64,000 nt of DNA from Arion vulgaris (Eukaryota; Mollusca; Gastropoda; Stylommatophora; Arionidae): positions 86,523,203-86,587,202 of the forward strand of contig CM036753.1 in NCBI GenBank assembly GCA_020796225.1, written 5' to 3'. Below, piece by piece: positions 1-10,700 of the stretch; within the stretch, counting starts at the first letter, position 1; the number at the start of each line of letters is the position of its first letter. Position numbers and translations under genes: made by a program. Under the pieces are notes generated by a model. That model saw nothing but the letters and a program-made list of their open reading frames with translations, did no database searches and was not told where the DNA came from.

Positions 1-319
1 GGCACCAGCTTCCCTTATGTGTTGTAACAACTTTATAGTGTGCTCAAGGATAACTATATACTCCTAGTCTAGCATACAGGCACCAGTGAAACACAATATC
101 GAAACTGACAGCAAAGATGTTGATCCCTCTATTCTTTTAGATAGCATACTTCATTTCTTCCCAATGTTGTGATCATTTGAAGTAATGTTACTGCGTGATA
201 TGTAACAGTATTGAGCAAGAGTCTCCCAGGAAGTAATGTTAAATCTTTTCAAAGATACTTTTAGTATGTCTTAAAAATGTTTTCCTTTGCTGTACAACCA
301 CTGTTTTGGTATATAACTA

Positions 320-490
320 TCAGACATTTTGCAAGTATACCTTGCCCACACTGTACAAGAACATTTCAAGCCCGTATCGGGCTCACTAGTCATCTACGCA
401 CACACAGACAAACATAACGCAACTACATTCCTTGGATGAAAATTTGTGTGGTCATCATCACCCGTGATGGACGAGCATCATCAGACATAT
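320..490 (+). mobile_element. LINE 3' relic coding a C2H2 zinc finger
   Basis: One frame reads CPHCTRTFQARIGLTSHLR followed by THRQT and a stop at about 409, a complete C2H2 finger (C-x2-C...H-x3-H). A finger of the type 'F-x-ARIGL-x-SHLRTH' is typical of the C-terminus of invertebrate non-LTR pol proteins. The GA/TC-rich text after it (CATCATCACCCGTGATGGACG) resembles their 3' UTRs. No longer host ORF surrounds it, so I call it a LINE remnant rather than a zinc-finger gene. Confidence 0.5.
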
Positions 491-1065
491 GAACATTGTG
501 TCTTGCAAATGTGACATAAATCCTCTACAGCAACATTTAGACACTTAAAACTTTAGTATCAGGTACTTAATGTTGGAGTATCACTCAATGCACAGTCCGC
601 TCCTGAGGATCAGATTGATTGATGATTCTCTCATGTTGCACTTTGTAGACAAAATATCAAATACACCTTAACCACAAAACAGCAATTCTAATGTAACTCA
701 TGCCATAATTCTGAAACCACTGAAGCCTGGGTACTATAACTTCACTGCGGCTGAAGTAAGCTATGTTACATCGGAGGAGTCCAGTGAAAGAACGGTACGT
801 TTACAGAATTTGACTGAGCATGCATAGACATCAACGTAAATATATTGTCTTGTATTTGTTCATTGCATTTGCAAGTTAGTTCATAATGTGCAATAAACTG
901 GTTATTTTGGACATGGCAAGCTTAATTAAGTTGTTAATTATGTGTGCAAGATTTATTTGGAAGAGTGATCACTTTGATATATTAGTTTTAATTACAATGA
1001 GTGGCTTAAATTGCTCTTGGATATATTTGTATACAAAATTCAACTTGCGTGCATTTCATTTTCAG
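491..1065. other. Intron of the 5' gene, nothing recognised
   Basis: AT-rich sequence upstream of the acceptor CATTTTCAG at 1057-1065. I see no exon, repeat or RNA gene in it. Upstream exons of the gene at 1066-1890 probably lie before this window. Confidence 0.4.
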
Positions 1066-1143
1066 ATTGGGTATACAAGCTTTCCTGGAGAAGGAGGTAT
1101 AGTCCCCCAGAGAGATTTTGATCGTAGATTCTCACCCCATGTG
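1066..1143 (+). CDS. Internal exon of unidentified small membrane protein
   Basis: Acceptor TTTTCAG precedes 1066 and donor GTAAGT follows 1143. The 78-nt exon reads through in phase 0 and encodes 26 residues, IGYTSFPGEGGIVPQRDFDR then RFSPHV. It joins in frame to the exon at 1780. The G-x-GG turn and charged PQRDFDRRF stretch look like a loop before the transmembrane segment in the next exon. I do not recognise the family. Confidence 0.6.
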
Positions 1144-1779
1144 GTAAGTTGCAAGTTTCTACTCTTAGAAACATGAAAATGTCTATGTTGCTCATCTCAA
1201 ATGAGAGATTCTTAACTCCTGTTGTTTCATACAATATTTTTGATGTAATAAAGTTCTAACGAGTCCATATCTGTTTCATATTAGCTAAGCATAATTTGAT
1301 TACCATTATATTTGATAATACATTGTTATTGGCTTCATATATATTTTACTGAGACTATAAAATATATGATTGAACACAAAAACACCAGTGAAATTGCTAC
1401 AACAATTTGTTGAATGTGTCAGTGGGCAAGAAATACAATCAGCTCTCAAATTGACCCATTTCTCTATTGTTCAGCTTTACAAACTGTTGCTACAGAGTAT
1501 GACACTAATGAGTATTGAAATATATTCAGAATCTAAGTGTAAACATTGTATTTTTGGTGAATACTAGATTCAAATGTTGTTCGATACTATGATTCCTGTA
1601 CTACAGCTGTTGAACTAATTAAATGAGTTCAAAATACATTGAATTTTGTGCCACATTTTGACACTGGATAGTCAAAAACTGATTGTATTTGTTAAAAGTG
1701 AGAGCAGCATTGAACTTGTTGGCTCTTTCTTAAGTGTATTCCTTGTCTGATAATGTGTGCTTATTATATTTCATTTCAG

Positions 1780-1890
1780 CTGGACTGGCTTGTGTTTGCA
1801 TTTATGACATTACCTTCTCTTGGAATTCCATTCCTTTTGTGGTACAGCTCAAAGAGCAAATATGACCAACCAAAGGCCAAAAAAAATTAA
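1780..1890 (+). CDS. Terminal exon of unidentified small membrane protein
   Basis: Acceptor TTCATTTCAG ends at 1779 and the TAA stop is at 1888-1890. The 36 residues form one hydrophobic segment, [20 protein letters not shown], then a basic tail ending KAKKN. That tail fits the K-x-K-x-x form of an ER retrieval signal, which suggests, but does not prove, an ER membrane protein with a cytosolic C-terminus. It joins in phase 0 to the exon at 1066-1143. Upstream exons are outside the window, so length and family are unknown. A single-pass or last-helix topology are both possible. Confidence 0.65.
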   Translation: MDWLVFAFMTLPSLGIPFLLWYSSKSKYDQPKAKKN

Positions 1891-2180
1891 CCTTTTGATT
1901 CTAGAATAATGTATGCCTTTCATTTAAAATTGTATTTAAGCATCATTATTAATTTCTTTTTGCATAGAAAGGATGTCAGATATGACAGTGGTTTGCCTGT
2001 TCAGTTTTTACTGTTGTTTATAATATATTGACAAAGATCAAAACTTCTCTCTAAAGCATGTAACAGCACATGTCATAAATGAGTATGTTAGTGAATATCT
2101 ATTTTCTCATTCAATCAAAATCACAAAAATTCTTTTTAAAATTTGCATAAAAATAAACTCATGAAACTCTTTTCATTGTG
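1891..2180 (+). terminator. 3' UTR and poly(A) signal of the 5' gene
   Basis: AATAAA lies at 2152-2157, about 260 nt after the stop, and is followed by a T/GT-rich stretch (TTTTCATTGTGTTCG) as expected downstream of a cleavage site. Transcription here converges on NOL6, whose own poly(A) signal is at 3819-3824 on the other strand. Confidence 0.6.
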
Positions 2181-2285
2181 TTCGTCTGTATTCTTAATTT
2201 TTCCTAATCCACCACATGTTTGTATCATAATTAAAGGAATAAAAGTTTGCGGAACAAGTTAATCTAATAGAAAAACTTTATTTTT

Positions 2286-2575
2286 GTTTGTCCGTTATGA
2301 ATTCAGGCGTAGTCAGGTACCTGCTATGACAGCTCTGGAGATTTTTGCTTGAATGCTCCCTATCACTAGTGTCCCGCGCTATTCAGGCAAGCCTGACTCC
2401 AATCGACTTCAGTTGCACTTGCAATTTGGACCCACAGGTAAAGGAACAAGGTTTATCTGTAGTCCAACCGTGTGGAAACTAAGAAGAATTTATGGCCTAG
2501 AACCCTGGACTTTCCACTGTACATGGTCACTAGCGCAGTGTGTTATCAACTTCGCTATCAACAACCCTATAGAAA
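2286..2575 (+). repeat. Interspersed repeat family R4, copy 1
   Basis: Shares ordered blocks with 38640-38935 and, in part, 11850-11985: GCTATGAATTCAGG-like start, CACTAGTGTCC, ATTCAGGC, CTGTAGTCCAACCGTG, ATGGTCACTAGCG and TTATCAACTTCGCTAT. No open frame is conserved between copies. It is probably a SINE or the 3' end of an unidentified LINE. Confidence 0.5.
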
Positions 2576-2839
2576 AAACATTTGCGATGGCAGATTATCA
2601 GCACTGAGATAACGACAGTTTATTATTGTTGCTTCTTTTTGCTCATAGAAATTAATTAGTACCTGTCTTGTAGGAATACTGCTCATGTCACTCATTTCCA
2701 ATCTATATGATAAAATAAATACAGCAACAACAAAAGTAAAATGTGTTGCATAACCTCTGGGTTGAATGCATTTCACAACAACACTAATATTGAGACTAAA
2801 GAATGCTGATCAGTTCTCATTTTTTTCAATCAAGTACAT

Positions 2840-3480
2840 TGTGTTGTTCATTTATGTGCCTAGTAAATTGGTCACCTGGAAGATTTGGCGATGATATTGC
2901 CTTGTTAAGCAAAAACAACCAAAATATGCAACGTAAAACAGACTTGTCATCTATAGCATGAAAAGTTGGACTGATAAAAACTTTGGCAAGCAGTGAAGAT
3001 AAATCCTTACTACTTGCTATAGAATCCATAGGAATCATGGAATCCAAATGATCTTCTTTGCGTTCGTTCTTTACTACCAATTAATCACTCTTTGTGATAT
3101 GTTTGATCTTTGCCAAGAACGTGTATACGTTGCACATTGGTTTGGTAGGCACCTAAATCCAAATGATAAAAATAACAGCAGTTTACCCATTTGAGTAGCA
3201 ATAGAATTATGCTTTTAAAATTCTACATAAAATATGAAACTGCAAGTTATATGCAGGGCAACAACGCGGTAGCAGTATGACGACAAAAGAGGAAAACTAA
3301 ATTAGGAATTTTCAATTCTAATGTATCAATCTAGAAGGACACCCTGAAACGAACTTCGCTGGGCAACAAATATCAGACTCAATTCCATGGAAGAGATTGA
3401 GCAAGTTGCCCTGGACTGAGGAGCATGTAGAAATTACTTGCAGGCTCTATGTAACGCACAACGGTACGAGAGGAATGAAT
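2840..3480 (+). mobile_element. RTE-like LINE relic, 3' end, interrupted by a SINE
   Basis: The stretch GAAGATTTGGCGATGATATTGC onward matches the reverse transcriptase region at 55105-55215. The block from about 3150 to 3480, with GACACCCTGAAACGAAC, ACTTGCAGG and ACGAGAGGAAT, matches 55280-55900. Stops and deletions break the frame. SINE R1 (3053-3160) sits between the two parts. It is a decayed sister of the copy at 54732-55906. Confidence 0.6.
3053..3160 (-). mobile_element. SINE family R1, partial copy
   Basis: Contains the R1 tail region in + sense: CTTTGCGTTCGTTCTTTAC, CACTCTTTGTGATATGTTTG and GCCAAGAACGTGTATACG, then breaks off after the GGTTTGGTAGG block. The element's own direction is taken as minus, because the GAAGAAG tail then comes last. 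It lies inside the LINE relic at 2840-3480. Confidence 0.55.
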
Positions 3481-3509
3481 ATATATATATGTACATAAAT
3501 CATCAGTTA

Positions 3510-3775
3510 TTGTACAGGGTGTTCAACTTAAAAGCAGCCCCAGTCATAAATATAAATTTGCCAGGTACACATTGCATCTCGTCTATTTACTATTTAAACC
3601 GGTTCTGACTAGCTTGTCCTACGTCACATTTGTTCATCGCCCTTCCCGCACTACAATTACACACCATCACACAACCTTGACCTATACTACGTCATAACTG
3701 AACCTTCAATTCCCATACATATATGCCAGATTAGCTCCATTCACAGGCTGCTTTTAAGTTGAACACCCTGTACAA
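3510..3775. mobile_element. MITE with perfect terminal inverted repeats
   Basis: A 266-bp element starts TTGTACAGGGTGTTCAACTT and ends with the exact inverted complement. The two arms match over about 30 bp. TA dinucleotides flank it at 3508-3509 and 3776-3777, the target duplication of Tc1/mariner-like transposases. The interior has no ORF. Perfect arms point to recent mobilisation by a transposase elsewhere in the genome. Confidence 0.85.
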
Positions 3776-3799
3776 TATAGAGATACACAACCAAAATAC

Positions 3800-4576
3800 T
3801 GACTTTTCTTGTCAATGTTTTATTCAGCATCATAAACAACACAGAATATCACCATTTTCAAAAATGTAAACAGAAATCATGCACACACAAAATATATTTG
3901 AAACAAAATTATAATTAAATTCACAAAGCAACAATTTGTTTTTAAGAAAGAAAAAAAAACAGGCTATCAAACTAAAATTGGTTGCTATAGTAGCATTAGA
4001 AACACAAAATTAGAACATTATTGTCTCTGCACATAAAAAAAAAATAATGTATATACCAGTTCTCAATCCATACCATGAACTACCATAGTGCCATGCAAAT
4101 ATGTGCCAATCACACTACCAGCCACTATAGTAGCTTTTCACACATAGCACTTGCTCTTTGTGCTTCCACATTTGTATTGTAGGTAAACAGCAAATATGTA
4201 TACATACTGCAAACAACTTAAATATTTGTTGTGATAAATGCAGGTGTCATAAAACAATTGTGGTTAGAACTCCATAGTATGGAAAGAGTTAATAAGAGTA
4301 CAGTAACTATGCCTTTATAAGATCTCACAATATGAAATACTCATACCTATTGACAAGGAGAGCTGTCTTACATGTACACAATAATCTCATAATTCTACAA
4401 ATCTTTCTAGATAAATGGTGGTGGATTTTATTTGTTAAAAAAATCAACATAATTTCAGGCTGGATAGACACTGGTGATTAGTTTCCCTCCAGTAGAAGGC
4501 AATAGTTGTGTATGCAGATGGTTAAATACACAGAGTATCCAACCTATCATGTACTACATTCTACTTGTGTAACTCC
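3800..4576 (-). terminator. NOL6: NOL6 3' UTR and poly(A) signal
   Basis: From the NOL6 stop (4577-4579) the minus strand runs through AT-rich non-coding sequence to AATAAA (TTTATT at 3819-3824 on +). I see no repeat or ORF in it. The cleavage site should lie about 10-30 nt further on, just before the MITE. Confidence 0.55.
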
Positions 4577-4729
4577 TTAACAGCATGAAGACCTCTGTGG
4601 ATGTTCTATACATTCTACAATTCCTCCTCCTAATATTCGAATGTCATCCAGAATAGATTCTTTCTGAATCTCTAAGCTGATGACCTCATTCTCCCCAATC
4701 ACAGGTTTTCGGTAAGGAAACAAGGATGG
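4577..4729 (-). CDS. NOL6: NOL6 terminal exon
   Basis: Begins after a CAG acceptor (CTG at 4730-4732 on +) with codons PSLFPYRKPVIGENEVISL and ends LGGGIVECIEHPQRSSCC-stop. The ILDDIRILGGGIV stretch matches the human ILEDFAVLGEGLV near the C-terminus. Phase 0. Confidence 0.93.
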   Translation of the reverse strand, partial: PSLFPYRKPVIGENEVISLEIQKESILDDIRILGGGIVECIEHPQRSSCC

Positions 4730-7700
4730 CTGAAAAATACAACAGAGAGATCATTGAAACAATGTGACATTTGTTTCAAATCTAGTATATTATTATGTAC
4801 ATAAATCAGGTAAAGATTTAGTATACTGTAGCACATAGTATGAGAAAAATTGGGCTACAAGATGGATACCCAGATAAAAGATGACCTGAGGGAGTTTTAG
4901 AGAGACACCAACTAAATTCAATGTGACACTACATATCATACCCAACGACGTCAAGAAAACTACATCTGCATCGTTACTGCAATGTGGATAGTACAAGCAG
5001 TAGACATCTTCAAATATACATGTACCAATTATTATACACAGGCACTGCTCACATAACTTATATTCTTACCTTGAAGTCCTTTTTGTCCAGCTGTTGTTTT
5101 CTCCACACCATTCCAATGACATTTCCTCCAAATGGGTCATGGAAAAACATGGCTATGTCACCAAATATACTCTGTAAATATAAATATCAATTATGTTGTA
5201 GACTGCATGCAATCAAATAATATACCAAAGATGAAATATCAAGTGAGACTTCCGGTTTACAAATGGCGCTGAGCAAACGTATTGGCTAGCGTCAGCAATA
5301 AATTTTGATCACTTCATCTTGCTTCTGTGGCCTGGATTACTACTTTTCCTTCATTTGGACGCAGGATATATTGTGTTATTCATGATATATTTTGTGGTGT
5401 AGTTAAGCGACTGGAAGTATGATGGTGACCGATCAGAATTGCGATCGCTGCGACACGCCGCTCGCTATGTGTTAAATACGGCGGTCTGGTGTAGGCAGAA
5501 CCCTTAAGCCTAGAAAGGCAATCTGCCTATGGTAGGAGGGCTCCAGAAATGAAATCTCAACCGTTGAAGTCGGAAGATGCATGCCCAAGCGGCACGGGAA
5601 TAAAAAACGTGCATCTACGCACTACAACCGAAGCTATGCAACCAACACTACTCCGGCAAGGTGTCATATTTACAGGTCGAAACCAGGTAGGTTCAACACC
5701 GGTCCCCCCTCCTCCAAACACAAACTATGGGGAACTGGTAAAGACCTCGAGCGCACCGCCCTGTTTATGACACATACCGGAGTAGTCACATAGCAAAAGT
5801 TGATCGCAGAAGAAGAAATATCAAGTGATAATATTTATACTTGGTAAACAAATACTGGGTTAACAGCCCGTAACAGTGTGCTCACAAAAGAAACAAATAC
5901 TGTACTCTGTGGTATGACACAGAAATTTCCTTTTGCTAACGTTCTTCTCGAACCCCTTTTTGAAACACAAGGCCAACTAATTTCTCCAACCAAATCTGTC
6001 TTGAGCAAGTCAGCTAAGTTAATTCCTGCATCTTCTCTTTCTCCAGTTCGTCTCTCTTGCCTCCTGGATTCCATATCAGAGCCCAGGTGGATGTCTGCAT
6101 GATTTACTAACATTTACAGAAAGGGAAATATCAAAATACAGTTTCCTCAAAAACACACTAGTTATTAACTCCTTGTGGACCAAACGCCACACTATGTGGA
6201 CTTTTAGGTTGGACACCTTTACCAGGAGCCACACTATGTGACTTTTAGGTTGGACACCTTTTTACCAGGAGCCACACTAAGGATCTTTTAGTTACACTTA
6301 CCAAACACAATGGACTTTAGTTGAACACCTTTTACCGCATGTCTTAAGAGTTAACACCTTTTACAGTACACACAGTACTTTAGTGACACTCAGAGCCAAC
6401 ATGACTTGAGGTTGGACACCTTTTTACCAGGAGCCACACTATGTGACTTTTAGGTTGACACCTTTACCAGGAGCCACACTATGTGACTTTTAGGTTGACA
6501 CCTTACCAGGAGCCACACTATGTGGCTTTAGGTTGGACACCTTTTACCAGGAGCCACACTATGTGGCTTTTAGGTTGACACATTTTTACCAGGAGCCACA
6601 CTAAAGGCATTTTTATTTTAAAAACAAATGGTTTGTAAAAACATGGCTTTTATCCTGGTTCACTAAGAGTTAAACCCTTTTGTAATAACATCAAGTAAGC
6701 TCATTAGCAACATCAGAAAGAGACATATTGGAGGACACTTATACAACTGGATATATCATTACATGGAAAATAGAACACTCAGATATTTAAAACTTTGCTG
6801 CCACAGCGAAACAGTCTGCGAAAGACCAAGTCTCTTTCGCTGCCATCGCTGTATTTCTGAAACGGGAGTTTCTGGCCATACACCAGAATTACATTATGCA
6901 ATATTTCCATATTGTTACAAAAAGCTCTCTAAAATGGTGGATCAAACGCACGTGTGGTAAACATATAAGTTTGATTTTGAATGATTTTTCGTAAGTAAAC
7001 ACAGATTTTCAAAATGGGTGACGTAGCTGATGAATAGTGATACCCAAAATGACTCTTTTTCAGAATTTTTAACCATGGATAGTGTTAAAACAGACTCTGA
7101 ATGTAATACACATTTGAACTTTGATTCACGTAACGATGTTTAGAGATCGATAGCAGATATTCCCATGGGTACAGGAGTAGGTGATGGACACTCATCTTGA
7201 AAACGGCATATCATATGATGGATAGGTATGGAACGACGTCAATATCAGTTACATCAATAGCTTGTGGATTATGAAGGATATACTCTACATATAGACAGGT
7301 TAGTAGCTCATTCACATATGAACGTTATTCCATAGTTTAAAAGTTATAAGTTTATTAGTTCATTTTAAGGATTTTTGAAATTGTCACACTGAAAACTGAT
7401 CAGCAGATATTTTGGGACAAAGAAAAATGCAATTGCACAGACCACACTGCACTTATCAAATAAAAAAAAAGACATGGTTGCTGACTATCAATATGAAAAA
7501 TCACATTGGACTATTCAACTTATGGAGAAGAGTTAATCCTGACTATAATAAAGTTCTCAAGTAATTTCATGACAGAAATGAAAGTTCTCAAAGTTGCAGC
7601 AGGAATGGCTCTAGAACAAAATACCAGAGGTATGGGAAACTAGCGACAAGAGCAGAAATGAATGAACTGATGGAAATCTAGGACGGTTGATTAATGACTT

Positions 7701-10700
7701 CCAGACAGTAGTTATTCTGTAGATAGCATCACATTGTAACATTAAGGGTCATTAAAACACTTGATAGTCTGTGCAATGAATGATAACAATTGCCACAAGT
7801 AGAGACTGACTATCTAGTCAGCTATGAGGAAGCAAAAACTATCATCAAATGATAATACAATATACATGGCTGTCATGTAGACTGAAATTGTAACACATTT
7901 CAGTAGATTAGTTAGTACCTGTAGGTCATGTAGAAATTTCCTGACAATATTAAACTCTGTGACAGGAACTGGTTGATTGTCAGAGCTGCTCTTGTCCCCT
8001 GAGCTTGTCAAGATCTCATGTTTTCCATCTACCGACTGATGACAAACTACATTTGCTTTCTTCAGCAATCGTATCACTAGGTCAAAATTCTCTATGGGTG
8101 GTCTGAAAATCATCTGTGGAGATTTTGCACATAATATTCAGTAAAGTATTATATTTTACAAATTGTCTTGGGTGTGTTTAATATAAATGATTAACATAAC
8201 ATTTTAACTGCAATGGATTTAATACAGGACTTTAGACAATCAAATAGTAGAGTTTATTCCTGGTGAATCATATGTTTGATTGGGCCATCAACATTGCACT
8301 TCGGTGAATAACCATGTGTATGCTGTTCTCTTTCTTACACAGGAAGATTTCAACGGTATCGCACAAACTCTGTCTCACTGCGAGGTCCCAGGTGTAATTT
8401 TGAAGATGGTAACCAAATTTTTTGTTTTTATGAATCATGTTTGTTAATTGGATGGTAGTAGTATTTCAAGCAAAGTGCATGTACACAATAACAGAACATG
8501 GCAATAAAGGTCAACAGGAACTACTAAGATCTTTCAATAGCAACAGACAAATTGTAATTAGTAAAGTGAGAGAAAACATGTTCTCACTGCTGAGAATCAA
8601 TTCCTGTCTTTACTCTAAAACAAACATAAAGTTCACACTGTACTCATATATATTACAGATGTAACCGGACCGAAAGAATTAAATTATAACTTTCCTGCAG
8701 TAAACTATTTACCAAAATATCAACACAGATTAGTTTATGTTTCAATATTTCATCTCTTGTCTGTAGTTACGGGAATGCTATGTAAGAGCATAATCACAAA
8801 AAGTAATACTTGAATATAATATATCAGAAATTGGGATAGTTTCCACACTCCCTTCTTTGCTTATCTATTGAGCTCTTCATTGCCATGAATGTTGCAGAGA
8901 GATGGAATCCACTCTCTTAGATTGCCAACAGATATATATATGATATGGCTTTTCAGTGTGGTTTTTCTTTCAATATCAGGAAGGTGCTGATATTTTCAAA
9001 CTAGCTGTGCAGATGGACCTTGTAGTTGAGCGCGTATCCCCCACCTTTCAAAGCTGTTTATTTTCTGGTTCCCTGAGTGGTCTGTCAGTTTTCTGAATTT
9101 TTCAACTTACCACCTCTTTATCCATCCTCTGTTGGAGGATGACATGTGATTCTTTATGTCTCATTATTTTCATTGCTTGTTTTCACATCATGTATATTTT
9201 ACAAACTTTGACTGCTTCAGTTGATGGATAATCTTACACATACAGGAAGTAACATAGCAGAGATTATCATTTGAATACATTGATCTTGGAAGTTGAAAAT
9301 GACAGAACATTGATAATTCCTGTTCCTAAGCTTGTTTTGTGATTGATATATTTCTATAAAGGTTAATCCTTACCCTTATATTTTAAATTACATTTTAAAA
9401 CAGAATTAAATAATTTATTAAACAAACCTTCAAGTCAGAAGATGCAAATTCTGTCATCATCTGCTTGTCCAGTATTTTCAGTGACTCTCTAGCAAGAAGA
9501 ATCAACCTCTGCAAATGAGACTCTGAAGGTGATGGTCTGGTCCATTTTGTACCTGTTTTATCTTGTGGTGTTGCAATACACATACAGGGCAAGGTGGTAC
9601 GATTTTTGGTGAAATCTCTAGGAATGTCGGAAAAATCTTGTTCTGTAAACAAATCAGGAATAATGAAAGATATATTAATATTGTAGATGTCCTAGTACTG
9701 TTCTAATGAGAACTAATCTATTACAGACAAAACTGACAGAAACTCTGAAGAACTTCATCCTTACTTTCATAGACAACAACTTGTTACACTTGAATATCTT
9801 TCTAGACTATCATCTTCTTCATAGACAACAACTTTACACTGAATATCTTTCTAAGACTATCATCCTTACTTTAGACAACAACTTTTACATGAATATCTCA
9901 TTTCATGAATTAACTCAAAGGCATGTAATAGGTTTACATTTACTCAAACAACTAGAATTGCTAAACTAAACAAAAAATCAGATATATGATGCAATAGATC
10001 GGATAAGACATCACAATAGCAGAAAAACTTGGATTTACCTAAGAATTCTTTATTGAGATTGACGATAAGCGGATCTGCTTTCCAGTTAAATGATGAAAGT
10101 AAATGGAGAAATCTCATCAGTCCCACACCTGGATCCCTGTGAAAATGAATGCATAAAAATGAGGATAGAAGTAATGACCAGCCTTCCATCTCACTGAATA
10201 TAATATCACTTTAAATGTTCAGATCGAGAATTACTTATGATAAATGCTCTCTCCACCGTCACAACACATACTGGTTATTGGTTACTAAACAGACGTCATT
10301 GCACTCCAGGCAGACCCATAGGTGCTCAGTTCCTCCAACAGATATCGAAGAGTATGCATACTGATGGTTCCTGTGGCTCGCTGATTAAACACACCTCTCA
10401 CGCATCCAGTTCGACTTGAACAACGGGTAACTCCAAACTGCTTAAATCGCTGATCGATTCAACATCGATTTTAGTGTCCTCATCCAACAGAGAGTCGCAA
10501 GAGACCAAGAATATCCCCTTATCCATCTTCAACTCCCCAACAATCGATGCTGTTGATGCAAGCCTGTCCGCTCTCTCATTACCGTAAACACCTGCATGCC
10601 CAGGACAGTATATCCACGTAAACCGCTGGAGGTTAGAAACTTCTATAGACGACATCCACTCATACCGAAACCTGCCCTTCTGGATCTTGTGAAGCATCGA

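Noticed and set aside
1370..1567. 65-residue plus-strand ORF in the 5' gene
   Set aside because: It lies in the intron between the two supported exons, with no splice sites or similarity.
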